Source: Angiostrongylus vasorum (lineage: Eukaryota > Nematoda > Chromadorea > Rhabditida > Metastrongylidae). Taken from it: DNA of 64,000 bases. The stretch covers positions 434,001-498,000 of the forward strand of contig JADANN010000114.1 of NCBI GenBank assembly GCA_018806985.1, written 5' to 3'. Below are positions 54,670 through 64,000 of the stretch, in pieces. Numbering within the stretch: position 1 is the first letter of the stretch; each line of letters opens with the position of its first letter. Below the pieces are notes generated by a model that ran no database searches, had not been told where the DNA came from, and saw nothing but the letters and a program-made list of their open reading frames with translations. A program made the translations under genes and the position numbers.

Positions 54670-54890
54670 AGTAGAAAGCTTTCAGCGTTGATTAATCCCC
54701 TGAGGGATGAGCCATGCATCTCGACTTCATTAAGTATCGTTGGAGGTGAATGAATGCATATCTGGCCTTTAAAATGATTCGCGGTGGCCTACCGATGTAT
54801 TACAGAGCCAGTGCTGCTATCCTCCCAGACAAGTCTGGCAGCAATTTACCAAGCCCGGAGGGATGAAAGACTTGGTGGGCCGTTAAAATA
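54670..54890 (-). repeat. tRNA-derived SINE (family B), head missing
   Basis: GTTGATTAATCCCCTGAGGG to GGGATGAAAGACTTGGTGGG. Confidence 0.85.
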
Positions 54891-54974
54891 CAGTAAGGTG
54901 TGCGGTGATGCAGCGTCACAATGAACACTGAGTTGTTCTTCGAAATAAAAGGAACAGTTTTTTGACACATACAA

Positions 54975-55268
54975 AAGATAAAGGATAAAGCTTTTATAGC
55001 TGATCAATCCTTGAGTCCTTGAGTGATGCCATCGTAACCACATCATGCATTGAAGAGGTGACTGAATCTGGCCTATACAATGACTTGCGGTGGCCAAGCG
55101 ATTTATGAAGTCAGTTTTCTTTCCAAGCCGACAAAAGTGGTAGCAATTTGCCGAACCCGTAAAAATAGATGGTTTGGCGATCCTGGAGTACTCGATCGAA
55201 CTAGCGACAGAACCAGTATCTATTTTTTTTAAAGCACCTTTAACCACTACGCTACATGTACTGCTTAA
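54975..55268 (-). repeat. tRNA-derived SINE (family B), diverged
   Basis: AGCTGATCAATCCTTGAG tail, TGACTTGCGGTGGCC middle, CCACTACGCTACATGTAC head. Confidence 0.75.
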
Positions 55269-55439
55269 CATATAGACAAACCAAAAGTTGTTTTAGTCAT
55301 TTTGTCCTAAGTAAAGGATAATAAGTAGCAGGAATCCACAAAGGGAATAAATCACTGAGTTTGTTATGACTTTAAGGAATTGTGGTACTGTAACAAAATG
55401 ATGTTTCGTTTTTTTTTCCCGCTGATCTTCATAGTGACT

Positions 55440-56815
55440 TCATGACTCCAGAGTGCGTCAGTAAAATCTTCATCCATCCATCCATGGGTTGCTTTACACT
55501 GTTCGCTCTTAAAAGTCGTTTGTCATCGTGTCTTCTAGAATCACCGTGAAGAATTCCAACAATCGGAAAGATTGAATCTCTGCTGAGTGCATAGTATTCT
55601 ATGGGACCCAATCAAACGTCTCGTTTCGATCGTAGTTGTTTCGATACATCAAGTGGTTAGCTCACCTTAATTTTCGAAATCTTGGCATGTATAGCGACCG
55701 TTTTGATTTTTTGGTTGTTGGTGTAGTTCGGAGAATCGGACTCTCACTTTAATTGCGCAATAGAAACCCTCTCAGCATTGGTCCCTCGACCCAACGTTCG
55801 ATAGCGCTAAGTGTTCTTTCATCCTGCTTACGTAGCGACAAAATTTCCTACACATACTTTAGTACAGTCGAAAATCAGCGCTGTGACGCGGACCTCGTAA
55901 TGCTCGCTATATCCTCAGTGTTTTTGAAAACTTCCAAAACGCTCGATTCCTCATGCTCAGCTCTGGAGCCAAGTCGTTCATTATCTTGATTTCTGGACCC
56001 AGAAATACAGAGCTATAGCATGACAGGATATTCAACCCGTTGAGCGTAAATGGCGCATCAGAAACGTCCGATTCTCATCAGATTGTCTTCTTGAATTCAG
56101 TCGAAGACCAATCTTTCTGCAGTAGATTTCGAAGGAGAGCATCATTTGTCTCGCCTGTGCAACACTACTTACCTGGATAATTGGATGGCCCGTTCTCACT
56201 GGTTGGGCGGACCCCAGCATAATTTCCGCTTTTTTTTCGGAGTTTTGCTGGTTAAGCCATTATGGTTCCCTGGAATCCCTAGGTCAGCCTGGACAAAGTC
56301 TGCCCGAGGTCTTCACCACCACAGGCAGTCGCAGCCCTTGTGGATCAGAGGGAGATTTGCCACCAAGCGACTTTGATACCAGGGCGGTTGCGGATCCTCG
56401 TGTTGGTTTACTCTTAGCTAAAGTTCCTGATGGAAACGCTGGACTCCACAGCTTGGGATATCCTGCCGAGAGGACGAATCCCCGCTGTACATAGCAGTCC
56501 GACACCCAGGAACTCCTCCCTAATCAGGATGTGGCGGTAAACCGTTAGGAGAGTGCAATATTTGGTTCCATAAGAAAGATATCACCAGAGATATTCTCAT
56601 TTCTCTGACTATTTTATTTGAAATTCCATATAACCATAATTTCCGTCATCGTATAACATTCCTCACTATTCAAGTTATTTTGAAGAAGACGTACTGCCTT
56701 GTCAACTCTTCTCTTTATGTCCACGTCAATATCATTAAAGAATGGTGATATCCTGACCATGAAATTATTGTGTAGCCAAGGGAACGACGCTTAAAAACTG
56801 TAATGGGACCGACCA
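55440..56815 (-). pseudogene. RTE fragment split by a family A repeat
   Basis: ATCCTGCTTACGTAGCGAC and GAAGACCAATCTTTCTGCAG (55.8-56.1 kb) match the C-terminal half of the other RTE copies on the minus strand; after a family A insertion (56160-56550) RT sequence resumes at 56690-56810 (ATATCATTAAAGAATGGTGA). Strongly decayed. Confidence 0.75.
56160..56552 (+). repeat. Family A repeat inserted in an RTE fragment
   Basis: AATTGGATGGCCCGTTCTCA to ATGTGGCGGTAAACCG, full length. Confidence 0.9.
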
Positions 56816-56834
56816 GCTGAAGATGATCAGTAAA

Positions 56835-58500
56835 TCTACCAGACAAGCTACGAAGTGCTGTACAAATAGCGCTCCGCTGACATCGCAGACAATCTAGCGC
56901 CAGTTTTTAGGTTTAATGAGCGAAGGCGAGGACTACACTAGAAAGAGTGTACATAGTGACGACTCCGTTCAATTTCTGCGTACTTCCCTTGACTCATCCG
57001 TCTTACAGTGAAAGACGCAACAATTGTATAGGTTTCGATAAACGGTGAAGCTAATAGATTCTAACGGCGGTGCAGTCCGACTTTCAGTCGTTCTACACAT
57101 TGCTCGTTTTCGGGAGAGCTTTCTGATTTTGAAACTATGAAATCACTGTGCCAGAATGTCCACAACTTTCCATCATGTATTCATCGGCTCTTAGTAATCG
57201 AATCAATATTTTCCACATTGATGCTAGCCGTTAACCGCGACAATGACGATTCCAGGCACTGGTTTACTCGTAGCTGGGTTTTCGAAGGGAAATGTCGAAC
57301 TAGTTATCGCCTCATGAGGCCCTGTTCAAGGGATAAAGCATCCGTTGCATACCGCTATTCGATATACAGGAACAGAGTAGCAACCACATACAAACTGAGA
57401 ACTGAAATCTATGCTACCTTATCGACTATGACGGATTTCATCTGTTCCAGTTTTCCTATCGATTAGCACAATTAGCAGATCTACAACTAGTGGTTACTTG
57501 GCAAACAATCCTTTGCCATCAATCGCAGTTTCTCCTTTCACTTAGAGAATGTCCCATTCGAATATTCACTTATACAGCAAGATGAGCAGTAACAATCTGA
57601 AACACTAAAGCAGCCGAACTCCCAATGTGTCCAAATTTAAGTTCAGCCAGTTGTCCACTCACCTTCTGCAAAAATCGAACTGACTAAAAAAACCACTCAT
57701 TGATAGCTCAGTTTTGTAGCAACAATTGTACGAACAACATCAGACTAGATGCGCTTCATTTTTTGAACGAAAATTGAGCAAAGTCTCCCCCGTTGTGGAA
57801 ATCAGACGATGACGTTCACCTCAGAATCACACTCTTACGCCTAGTTCTAGAAAAAAACTGCATTGCAGTCTGTAAAAAGAGCTAGTAACGTTTGCTGCCC
57901 AGCCGATATTTCTTTGGTGAACCGTAAACACCGAATCAGATCTCGAGGTACCAATTCATCAAGCGTTAGAACACAACCCCAATTACGATTTAGCTTGAAT
58001 TTAAACAAAAAATCGATGTCGACTCACAGTGATCAGTACAACCAGTCATCGTGATCAGGGTCTAACTAGCCATTGGCTTCTGTATGAACAGCTGGTTGTT
58101 AGCTGTCTTGTATTAACCTACGAGTAGATGTCTCCCATTGTAGTTAGCCAGGCACTAGCTCTTGCACCACCCTATCAACCGCTGGAGATATTCAACCTGT
58201 GCGATTAACACCCTCCCTCATCGTCCTGCCCACAGTATATCTGTGTACTGTACAAATCGTACAAAGTACTGCCACAGGCAAACAACGATATCCTAGAGTT
58301 TCTCCTACATGCCCTTAACAAACGGTGCAGATACGGTAGTGCATCGGAATAATAAGTACTGAGTTCTTACCCAAGATAGAACAAAAGTTCTCAGCACAAA
58401 TGTAGGGTAGAAATTTAATGCTTTATACATTTTATTCATGCGACAATATGACGAAATAAAACGAACTCAAAGAAAACAATAAAATCACCGAGTTAGTTAT
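56835..58500 (+). pseudogene. Decayed tandem copy of the Cys/Gln-rich gene
   Basis: CTACCAGACAAGCTACGAAG and the following 130 bp match exon 4 and intron 4 of the intact gene (CTGCCAGACAAGCTGGTAAG). A family A remnant follows at 57225-57370, as in the parent intron. TGTAGCAACAATTGTACG (57714) matches exon 7, TATCAACCGCTGGAGATA (58167) matches exon 10, and CATCGTCCTGCCCACAG plus AAAGTACTGCC match its 3' end; ATGACTTTATGGA (58497) matches downstream sequence of the parent near 55355. No frame is intact. Confidence 0.6.
57225..57375 (+). repeat. Family A remnant inside the decayed gene copy
   Basis: CAGGCACTGGTTTACTCGTA, then GGGTTTTCGAAGGGAAATG align with the A consensus ACTCTTAGCTAGGCTTCCTG region at low identity. 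Confidence 0.55.
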
Positions 58501-58741
58501 GACTTTATGGACTACCACTGTTTATGGGGCTGTGGTGATGCCCCGCCGCTACTCAATGTACTGAAGAATGCACTCCACGCAGCTGAAAAATATTGGCATT
58601 TCCATGTTTCAAAAAAAATAAAAAAATAAAAAAGCAGAAAACATGAATTCTGAGCCGCTAAACTAACTACAGTTGAAATAAAACTACCGTTTAACAATTC
58701 TGGATTTTTTTGATTCAAATTTAAAGCATCCAGACCGCTAG

Positions 58742-61700
58742 CTATTTGGTTGGAAGCAGCTTGACCGGCCAATCTGAATGGCAACTTGAATTCGGTCTAA
58801 TTGCAAAATAAAATTATACAACTAGAGCTAGAAATGATTATTCTCCATATGCTTACCCATCTCTCTGAGGAAACACATATGTAAGCGGTGGTGGCCCGAC
58901 AGCTGATGGACCTTTCGGTGTTACCTGCCCTGGATATGTGGGTTGTATTTCTTTACCTGGATGATAGCGGTTCCTGAACATGAATACATGATTATACAGA
59001 AACAAATCTATTGGAAGCAACAATAACATTTTAATTTTGCCTCTGAGATTTGGTCAGAGGATAATAACTGCATCTTCAGTTCCAAGTATTTCATTTTCTG
59101 AGTGATAAAAACGTAATAAAACTCAGAATCTAATAATAAGTAGCTCTTTCCTAATGGCTGCTCATCAGAAATGGTAACAGAGCGAACATTCTGTGGTGTC
59201 AATTTTCAAAACAAGAAACTAAATTAAGCAGAGAACCTCATTATCAACATAAAACGCGAGATAAGGACCGAACTAAAAATCAGCGGCAATCCTAAAAATA
59301 GTAACATAGTAACGATGGCTACCATCAAAACATTGTAGTAGGTTCAAAATGCAGAAGACAAGAAGAAATATCTAGGCAGTTAGCCACTTTCTTCACCGAA
59401 CATGTACAATACCTATAAAGGTGTAACAGCGGAGATCATATTAGGATAAAGTCACCTGTCATATAAGCCTTCCGAATGCATTATACTTATGTTTATAGCT
59501 ACGCAACATGCTACATAAACTAGGAATTCTTGTATATGCCACCTAAATTCCGTTGTTTTCTTGCATCTTCTTCATTACAGAAGGAATATTTAATATATGA
59601 TCCCTAAGGTGGTGCGTGAAACGCAGTGACAAAAGCTTTCCTGCAATACACATGGAACTCTAGGTTCGTTCGCCTCCATGCTCTCGACGACCACGACCCG
59701 TCTGGGTTCAGAAATCGGTGCCAGATTTGTTCACGAGTATAAAAACACGGAGTTCACACATCGATACACCCTAGTGAGCTCTCGCATGGGCTTAAGTCTT
59801 CATTCACTTCTGCGATACTTGGTCAACTGGGCTGAACAGCACACCCGTAAGTGATTCAACGTCGAACGTTCTATGCTTCATATCCTAAAAAGAAAAGAAA
59901 CGCCACACTCCAACATATCTACATGTTACCGCACTGCATCACTACGGTACTATGATGTTAGCAGTGTAGGATATCTACTGAGGTACGCAGATCTAGAACC
60001 ATTTATCTACCACTGGTCCGATAACGTTCATCAGCAGTAGAAAGAATCGACAAGTTTATTTCCGTTTAGTGAGAAAAAGAGCTTCAGTGTTATTGTGCGT
60101 TGCACTTCGAGCACCCGGAATTGCATTACCGTTTTGCTTTAAAGAACCGCAATCTTATGGCCAATGTGTGCTAAGAAATATGCTATGCCCTAATACGCTT
60201 GGATAAAAACCGCTTGCTCACAAGATTAGACACAGCAGTAATAGGTGTGGATAAAAGCTATGACTCTTTGTATCACTTGTTTACTCTTTCCATTCGTATG
60301 TATATATGTGCCCACGAAAATTTCTGCATGACATATTTATTTCGCCCTCACCTAACAAATCGGAGACCACATGATCTGTCATGCTAGCAAAAAGTATAGG
60401 AAATATAGAAGAAGTAAATGCAGAAAATTATTCGAATTCTCTCTCTCTCACACTCACCCCCTCGCTCACGCTCACTGTGATGTAACAACCGCAAATGTAT
60501 GTTCCCCACTGTGTCATACTCTTTGGTTTTCGTGGGCGCATATCTACATGGAGAGAGAGAAAATACGAATCTCTACTGTTCTCACATTGAGTTCCTTTAT
60601 AAACAAAGCTGCAGAACTTAATAAATGGGAAACAAAAAGAAGTGAGAATCGAATACACGACTCTGAACATGGGATGAAAAGTGCAGTGTTTATCTGCTAA
60701 TGAACACCACGATACCAAGGTTGGTCGTGCACCGCGCCATTCCCACGATTTGACCGAGGTGTAACTTGGACCATTGATGGTGGCGATACCCAGTCTTCAT
60801 ATGGGGAACGAGGAGGGAACGCTCCTGGAGGAGGACTGTAGCCAAATGCGTCCTGTAAAGTGAAATGATAGCAGAATAGCAACAATCAACACTAGACAAC
60901 TTTTATATCTGGTACCTTCACCAACTTTGTTGGAATACTTTGCAGTGAGTTGAGTTGAAAAGAATTATTAAAGAGTGTAAACATAAGGTGAGAAGGAGTT
61001 TGTATATTACAAACACAGCGAGTATTCTCAACATGTATCGAGTACTCTCTACCCCCCACATTACTTCCCTACCGACTACTTTTTTTCTTAGGGCTTCCCA
61101 TAAGCCACTTTTTTCCGACGCAGGCATTCGCTGCTGCTGTACAGTGCGTTGACTCAACCGCATCAGATGACACTCCTTAAGAAAAAGCCTTGTCACCTGC
61201 TTCTCAAACCATCGTTTCAAAGTAACTCTGTAAACTACCTCCTAAACTGCCCTAGCTGAACCACGTCTATCCTAGGACGAATATAAGCTGCTCCATCAGC
61301 TCTTGGTTCGAGTTCTTTCCGTAGTTCCTTCCACAGTTTTCTACAGTGCTTCCTACCAGTTCTCGCTCCTTCCTGGTAGTGACTCTTGTCACCTTCACGC
61401 TTCTGTACATCGTCACACCGTTTATACTGTAGTGCTGTCGTTTTATACAAACGCTTAAAACACAAGCGTGAAATCGGTTTCTGTAACACCACATGAAAAC
61501 CCCCGCGTGGAATATTCACTCAAGACGAGCAGTCACTGGAGATACCAACTCTAACAACTAATGGTTTCAACTACATTTTTATCACCACAAACGCCATCAC
61601 AGAAAGGGAGTTGGGCCTCTTTTTTAAGAAAGATGAGAAGCGTAGTAGAAGTAAAAGCTCTCATAAGTTCTCAAAGTGTACCACCAGAAACACAAATTTT

Positions 61701-64000
61701 ACCGACTTTTCGATGAAAAAAAAGCAATGTAGACAGCGCAGTTAAAAAACCTGGGTAGTACAGCATGGGGAAATTGTCGGATGAATAAGAAAATTAATGT
61801 GAAGTGGAATATTGGTATACTCCACAAAACCAGTTTATTAAGTCATGGTTCATCCTGGTTTTTCTCATACAACAATGATAATAATAATGCCTGACACATC
61901 AGAAATTTTAAAAAGGTTCCTAAGAAAAGTCTTAACGAACCCTTGTTGGATAAGGCACTGTGCCTACTCCTCCAAAACCGGTACCGCCTTTGGCATAACC
62001 GTAAGGAAATCCGAAATCGTTGTATAAGTTGCTTCCATGGTGAACATCTTCACGAGGAACAGCCAGAGTAACACATACGGAAGACCCATCTATTACGAAA
62101 TTGTTCGCTCTGAATAAAACAAGTGTAGGAAACTTCGCAGACCTTCATGACTTCATTCTATTTATACACCGTAGTTTAGCGGGGGACGGGATTTTTCTTA
62201 TCGTCGAGAATTAAAGCATAGCCAGTTGTTACCTACTTAGAGCGCCGAATTTCTTGAAGGGTAGTGAAAATGACTTAAAGAAGCAATTCGTAAATATTTA
62301 CGTGACGTAAACTCTCAGTTGGTGCTGACAAGTAACAATTATTTAATCGACTTCAATATAATTTTTCAACATAGCACGCTAGGACGAAATATGGCATGCT
62401 TCCAAAGATTAAGAAAGCCTTCTCATATATGCAAAACCGAATAGGATGACCTCACTTGACAAGCCGATCAGCGACCTCTGTATGCGTGAATGTTATGAAA
62501 GCAAAACCTCGGAAAGGGCGAGGAATGAACACATCGGTTACCTAAATGAAAATCCGAAAAAATCAGTTAGTAAATTAGTTAAGTTCGAAAAACTTCGCAA
62601 TTAGAAGAAAAGATTCTCAGCGCAAATTCAACTATTTTTTCCGAACAACGAAAATACGCTAGCTTCGCTATCGAGAAGAATCCTTACCGACGCTGATTCC
62701 ACGATTTGCTTCGCTTCCTTGTCGAAGAACGCACGTAACGTGTCTTCCTCAATTTTTTCCGAAAGACGGCCGACAAATATCTTATTGACTAGTGCTTTCG
62801 ATGTCGCCAGAGCACGACTTCCACCTGGGCCCATACCTTGAGTATCGTGCTGAAAAAAATTTTCCTACAAAGATACAGCCACAAAGTAGTAGTTAAGGGC
62901 ACAAAAGTTCTTGGCACACACACTCAAAATAATACCACGCTCTTAATCTGTTTTTAAATTTGTTAAACAGCTCATTAAAAACACTGTGACAGTGAGATGT
63001 ACTAGCATGAACCTCTGTACTAACATAAATAAATTGTACTGGTATTACTTCTACAAACACCATGTCCAGTCACTTATTACTACAAACTTTGATAGTGTTT
63101 AATTTTCACAGAAACACCCACTCGTTGTTCAGGTATTCGAATCTCACAACGTCTGCCATCAAGCATATGCTTGGGCGTTGCTAACACTTTGTCCTGTTCT
63201 TCAATAGTACTCATTTGCACAAAACCAAATCCTTTCGACGAACCTTCAGCTGTCCGCTTGATCTAAACGAAAGAAAATGCATAAAATAAGCAAGTATAGG
63301 CTGACGAACGTGTAATCTCGACCTATTCACAACACAAACAAAATGCCAATAATCTACCTTTAGTTTCCATACAATTTCCAGCCAAACTCAAGAGCACACG
63401 AACCTGCCTATTTACTATCAAAAAAACCTCTTCCAAAATCAAATTTTTCATCATGCAACCATTAAGCCTTTTCCTCTCACATCGATACGTGGCATTATGA
63501 AGTCAACGCCACACTGGCCTAACACAATATCAAACAAATAGTGCTCTGTAAATACTAATTCTATCGAGTTGCAGGTTTCCTATAGTCGGTACCTTTCTCT
63601 TAACCCCGTGCTCTCTATCAGAACAGAATTCTGGATCGGTCTAACTTCTGATGTGAGGCGTCCTTGTTATCACTAACTTCCAGCAATACGACTTCCGAAT
63701 ATCTAACGAAAATTTGAGTTTTACTACCAACAGGCCACATAAACCAAGGCGCAATTGGCCTAAATAGTCGAAATATGCGCGCTTAACATTCCCGTAGTAT
63801 ACAAACCTATTTCGATTAAGATTGGCAAATTCTCTGCAGAGCAAAAAAAAAGGAAAGAAAAACAACGGAATAAAATAAAACGTAAATACTAGAACAAAGT
63901 ACGAAACACACCCACACATGGAACTCACATTCATGGTCCACACTCACCTCGGCAAACGCGACGGTACCAAATGCCTCAAAGTACTGTCTGAATCCTTCGT
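58742..64000 (-). CDS. tdp-1: TDP-43 orthologue (TARDBP family), 3' part, 8 exons visible
   Basis: Minus-strand exons: 64000-63948 (5' partial), 63262-63122, 62849-62688, 62541-62456, 62109-61941, 60852-60716, 58973-58857, 58796-58742. RRM1: YFEAFGTVAFAE, KGFGFVQM, HMLDGRRCEIRIPEQR. RRM2: NKIFVGRLSEKIEEDTLRAF and VFIPRPFRGFAFITF, close to the TDP-43 DVFIPKPFRAFAFVTF. It binds UG-rich RNA and acts in nuclear splicing and RNA stability. The C-terminal tail is Gly/Pro-rich (GFPYGYAKGGTGFGGVGTVP, GYSPPPGAFPPRSPYEDW) rather than the long Gly/Asn/Gln tail of vertebrates. The last exon stops after 17 codons in the required phase; another frame there stays open longer, so the exact C-terminus is uncertain. 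A SINE lies in the intron before the penultimate exon. N-terminal domain is right of the window. Confidence 0.9.
59600..59850 (+). repeat. SINE B-like copy, strongly diverged, in a TDP-43 intron
   Basis: GGTGCGTGAAACGCAGTGAC, AATCGGTGCCAGATTTGTTC and ACATCGATACACCCTAGTGA keep the family order. Confidence 0.6.

Noticed and set aside
61235..61519. Minus-strand ORF of 94 codons in a TDP-43 intron
   Set aside because: No fitting splice phase with neighbouring exons and no family similarity seen.

Overview
The window is nuclear DNA of a nematode, most likely a strongylid/hookworm-type clade V parasite (organism is inference). Reasons: many small exons with GT-AG introns, conserved genes whose start codons lie 0-8 nt after a 3' splice acceptor (spliced-leader trans-splicing), a closely spaced head-to-tail minus-strand gene cluster, a 22-nt match to nematode SL1 with one mismatch, and dense RTE, Penelope-like and tRNA-derived SINE repeats. 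Most long ORFs are not genes. The real genes are spliced from short exons, and I assembled them by codon phase, splice sites and family similarity recalled without a database.

Left part (1-13 kb): the first exon of a YJU2B/CCDC130 splicing factor (minus, runs off the left edge) and a complete seven-exon beta-1,3-glucuronosyltransferase (minus, 1122-4245). Then 9 kb of repeats: GT-rich DNA, two dead RTE LINEs, and a decayed intronless ORF with a histone-fold-like signature.

Middle left (13-25.5 kb): a minus-strand cluster in the order mrps-7 (mitochondrial ribosomal protein uS7m), vti-1 (Qb-SNARE), GTF3C5-like TFIIIC subunit, with 186 and 404 bp between genes and acceptors at or near the ATGs, as in a nematode operon. 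A possible SNAPC3-like exon lies upstream of it.

Middle (25.5-46 kb): repeat-rich. It holds an SL1-tagged retrocopy, a tandem array of repeat family D, a signal-peptide exon, and two exons of a GILT-type thiol reductase separated by a Penelope-like element (PLE) arranged as a 2.6 kb inverted repeat. A nearly full-length RTE with two nested insertions follows.

Right part (46-64 kb): a 2 kb satellite of about 57-bp hairpin-forming units, a ten-exon secreted Cys/Gln-rich (ABU/PQN-like) protein on the plus strand, a decayed tandem copy of that gene, and most of a TDP-43 orthologue on the minus strand that runs off the right edge.

Repeat families used below: A = about 390-bp non-autonomous repeat; B = about 270-bp tRNA-derived SINE; D = about 300-bp repeat; RTE = LINE with APE endonuclease and reverse transcriptase; PLE = Penelope-like element with hammerhead-like termini.
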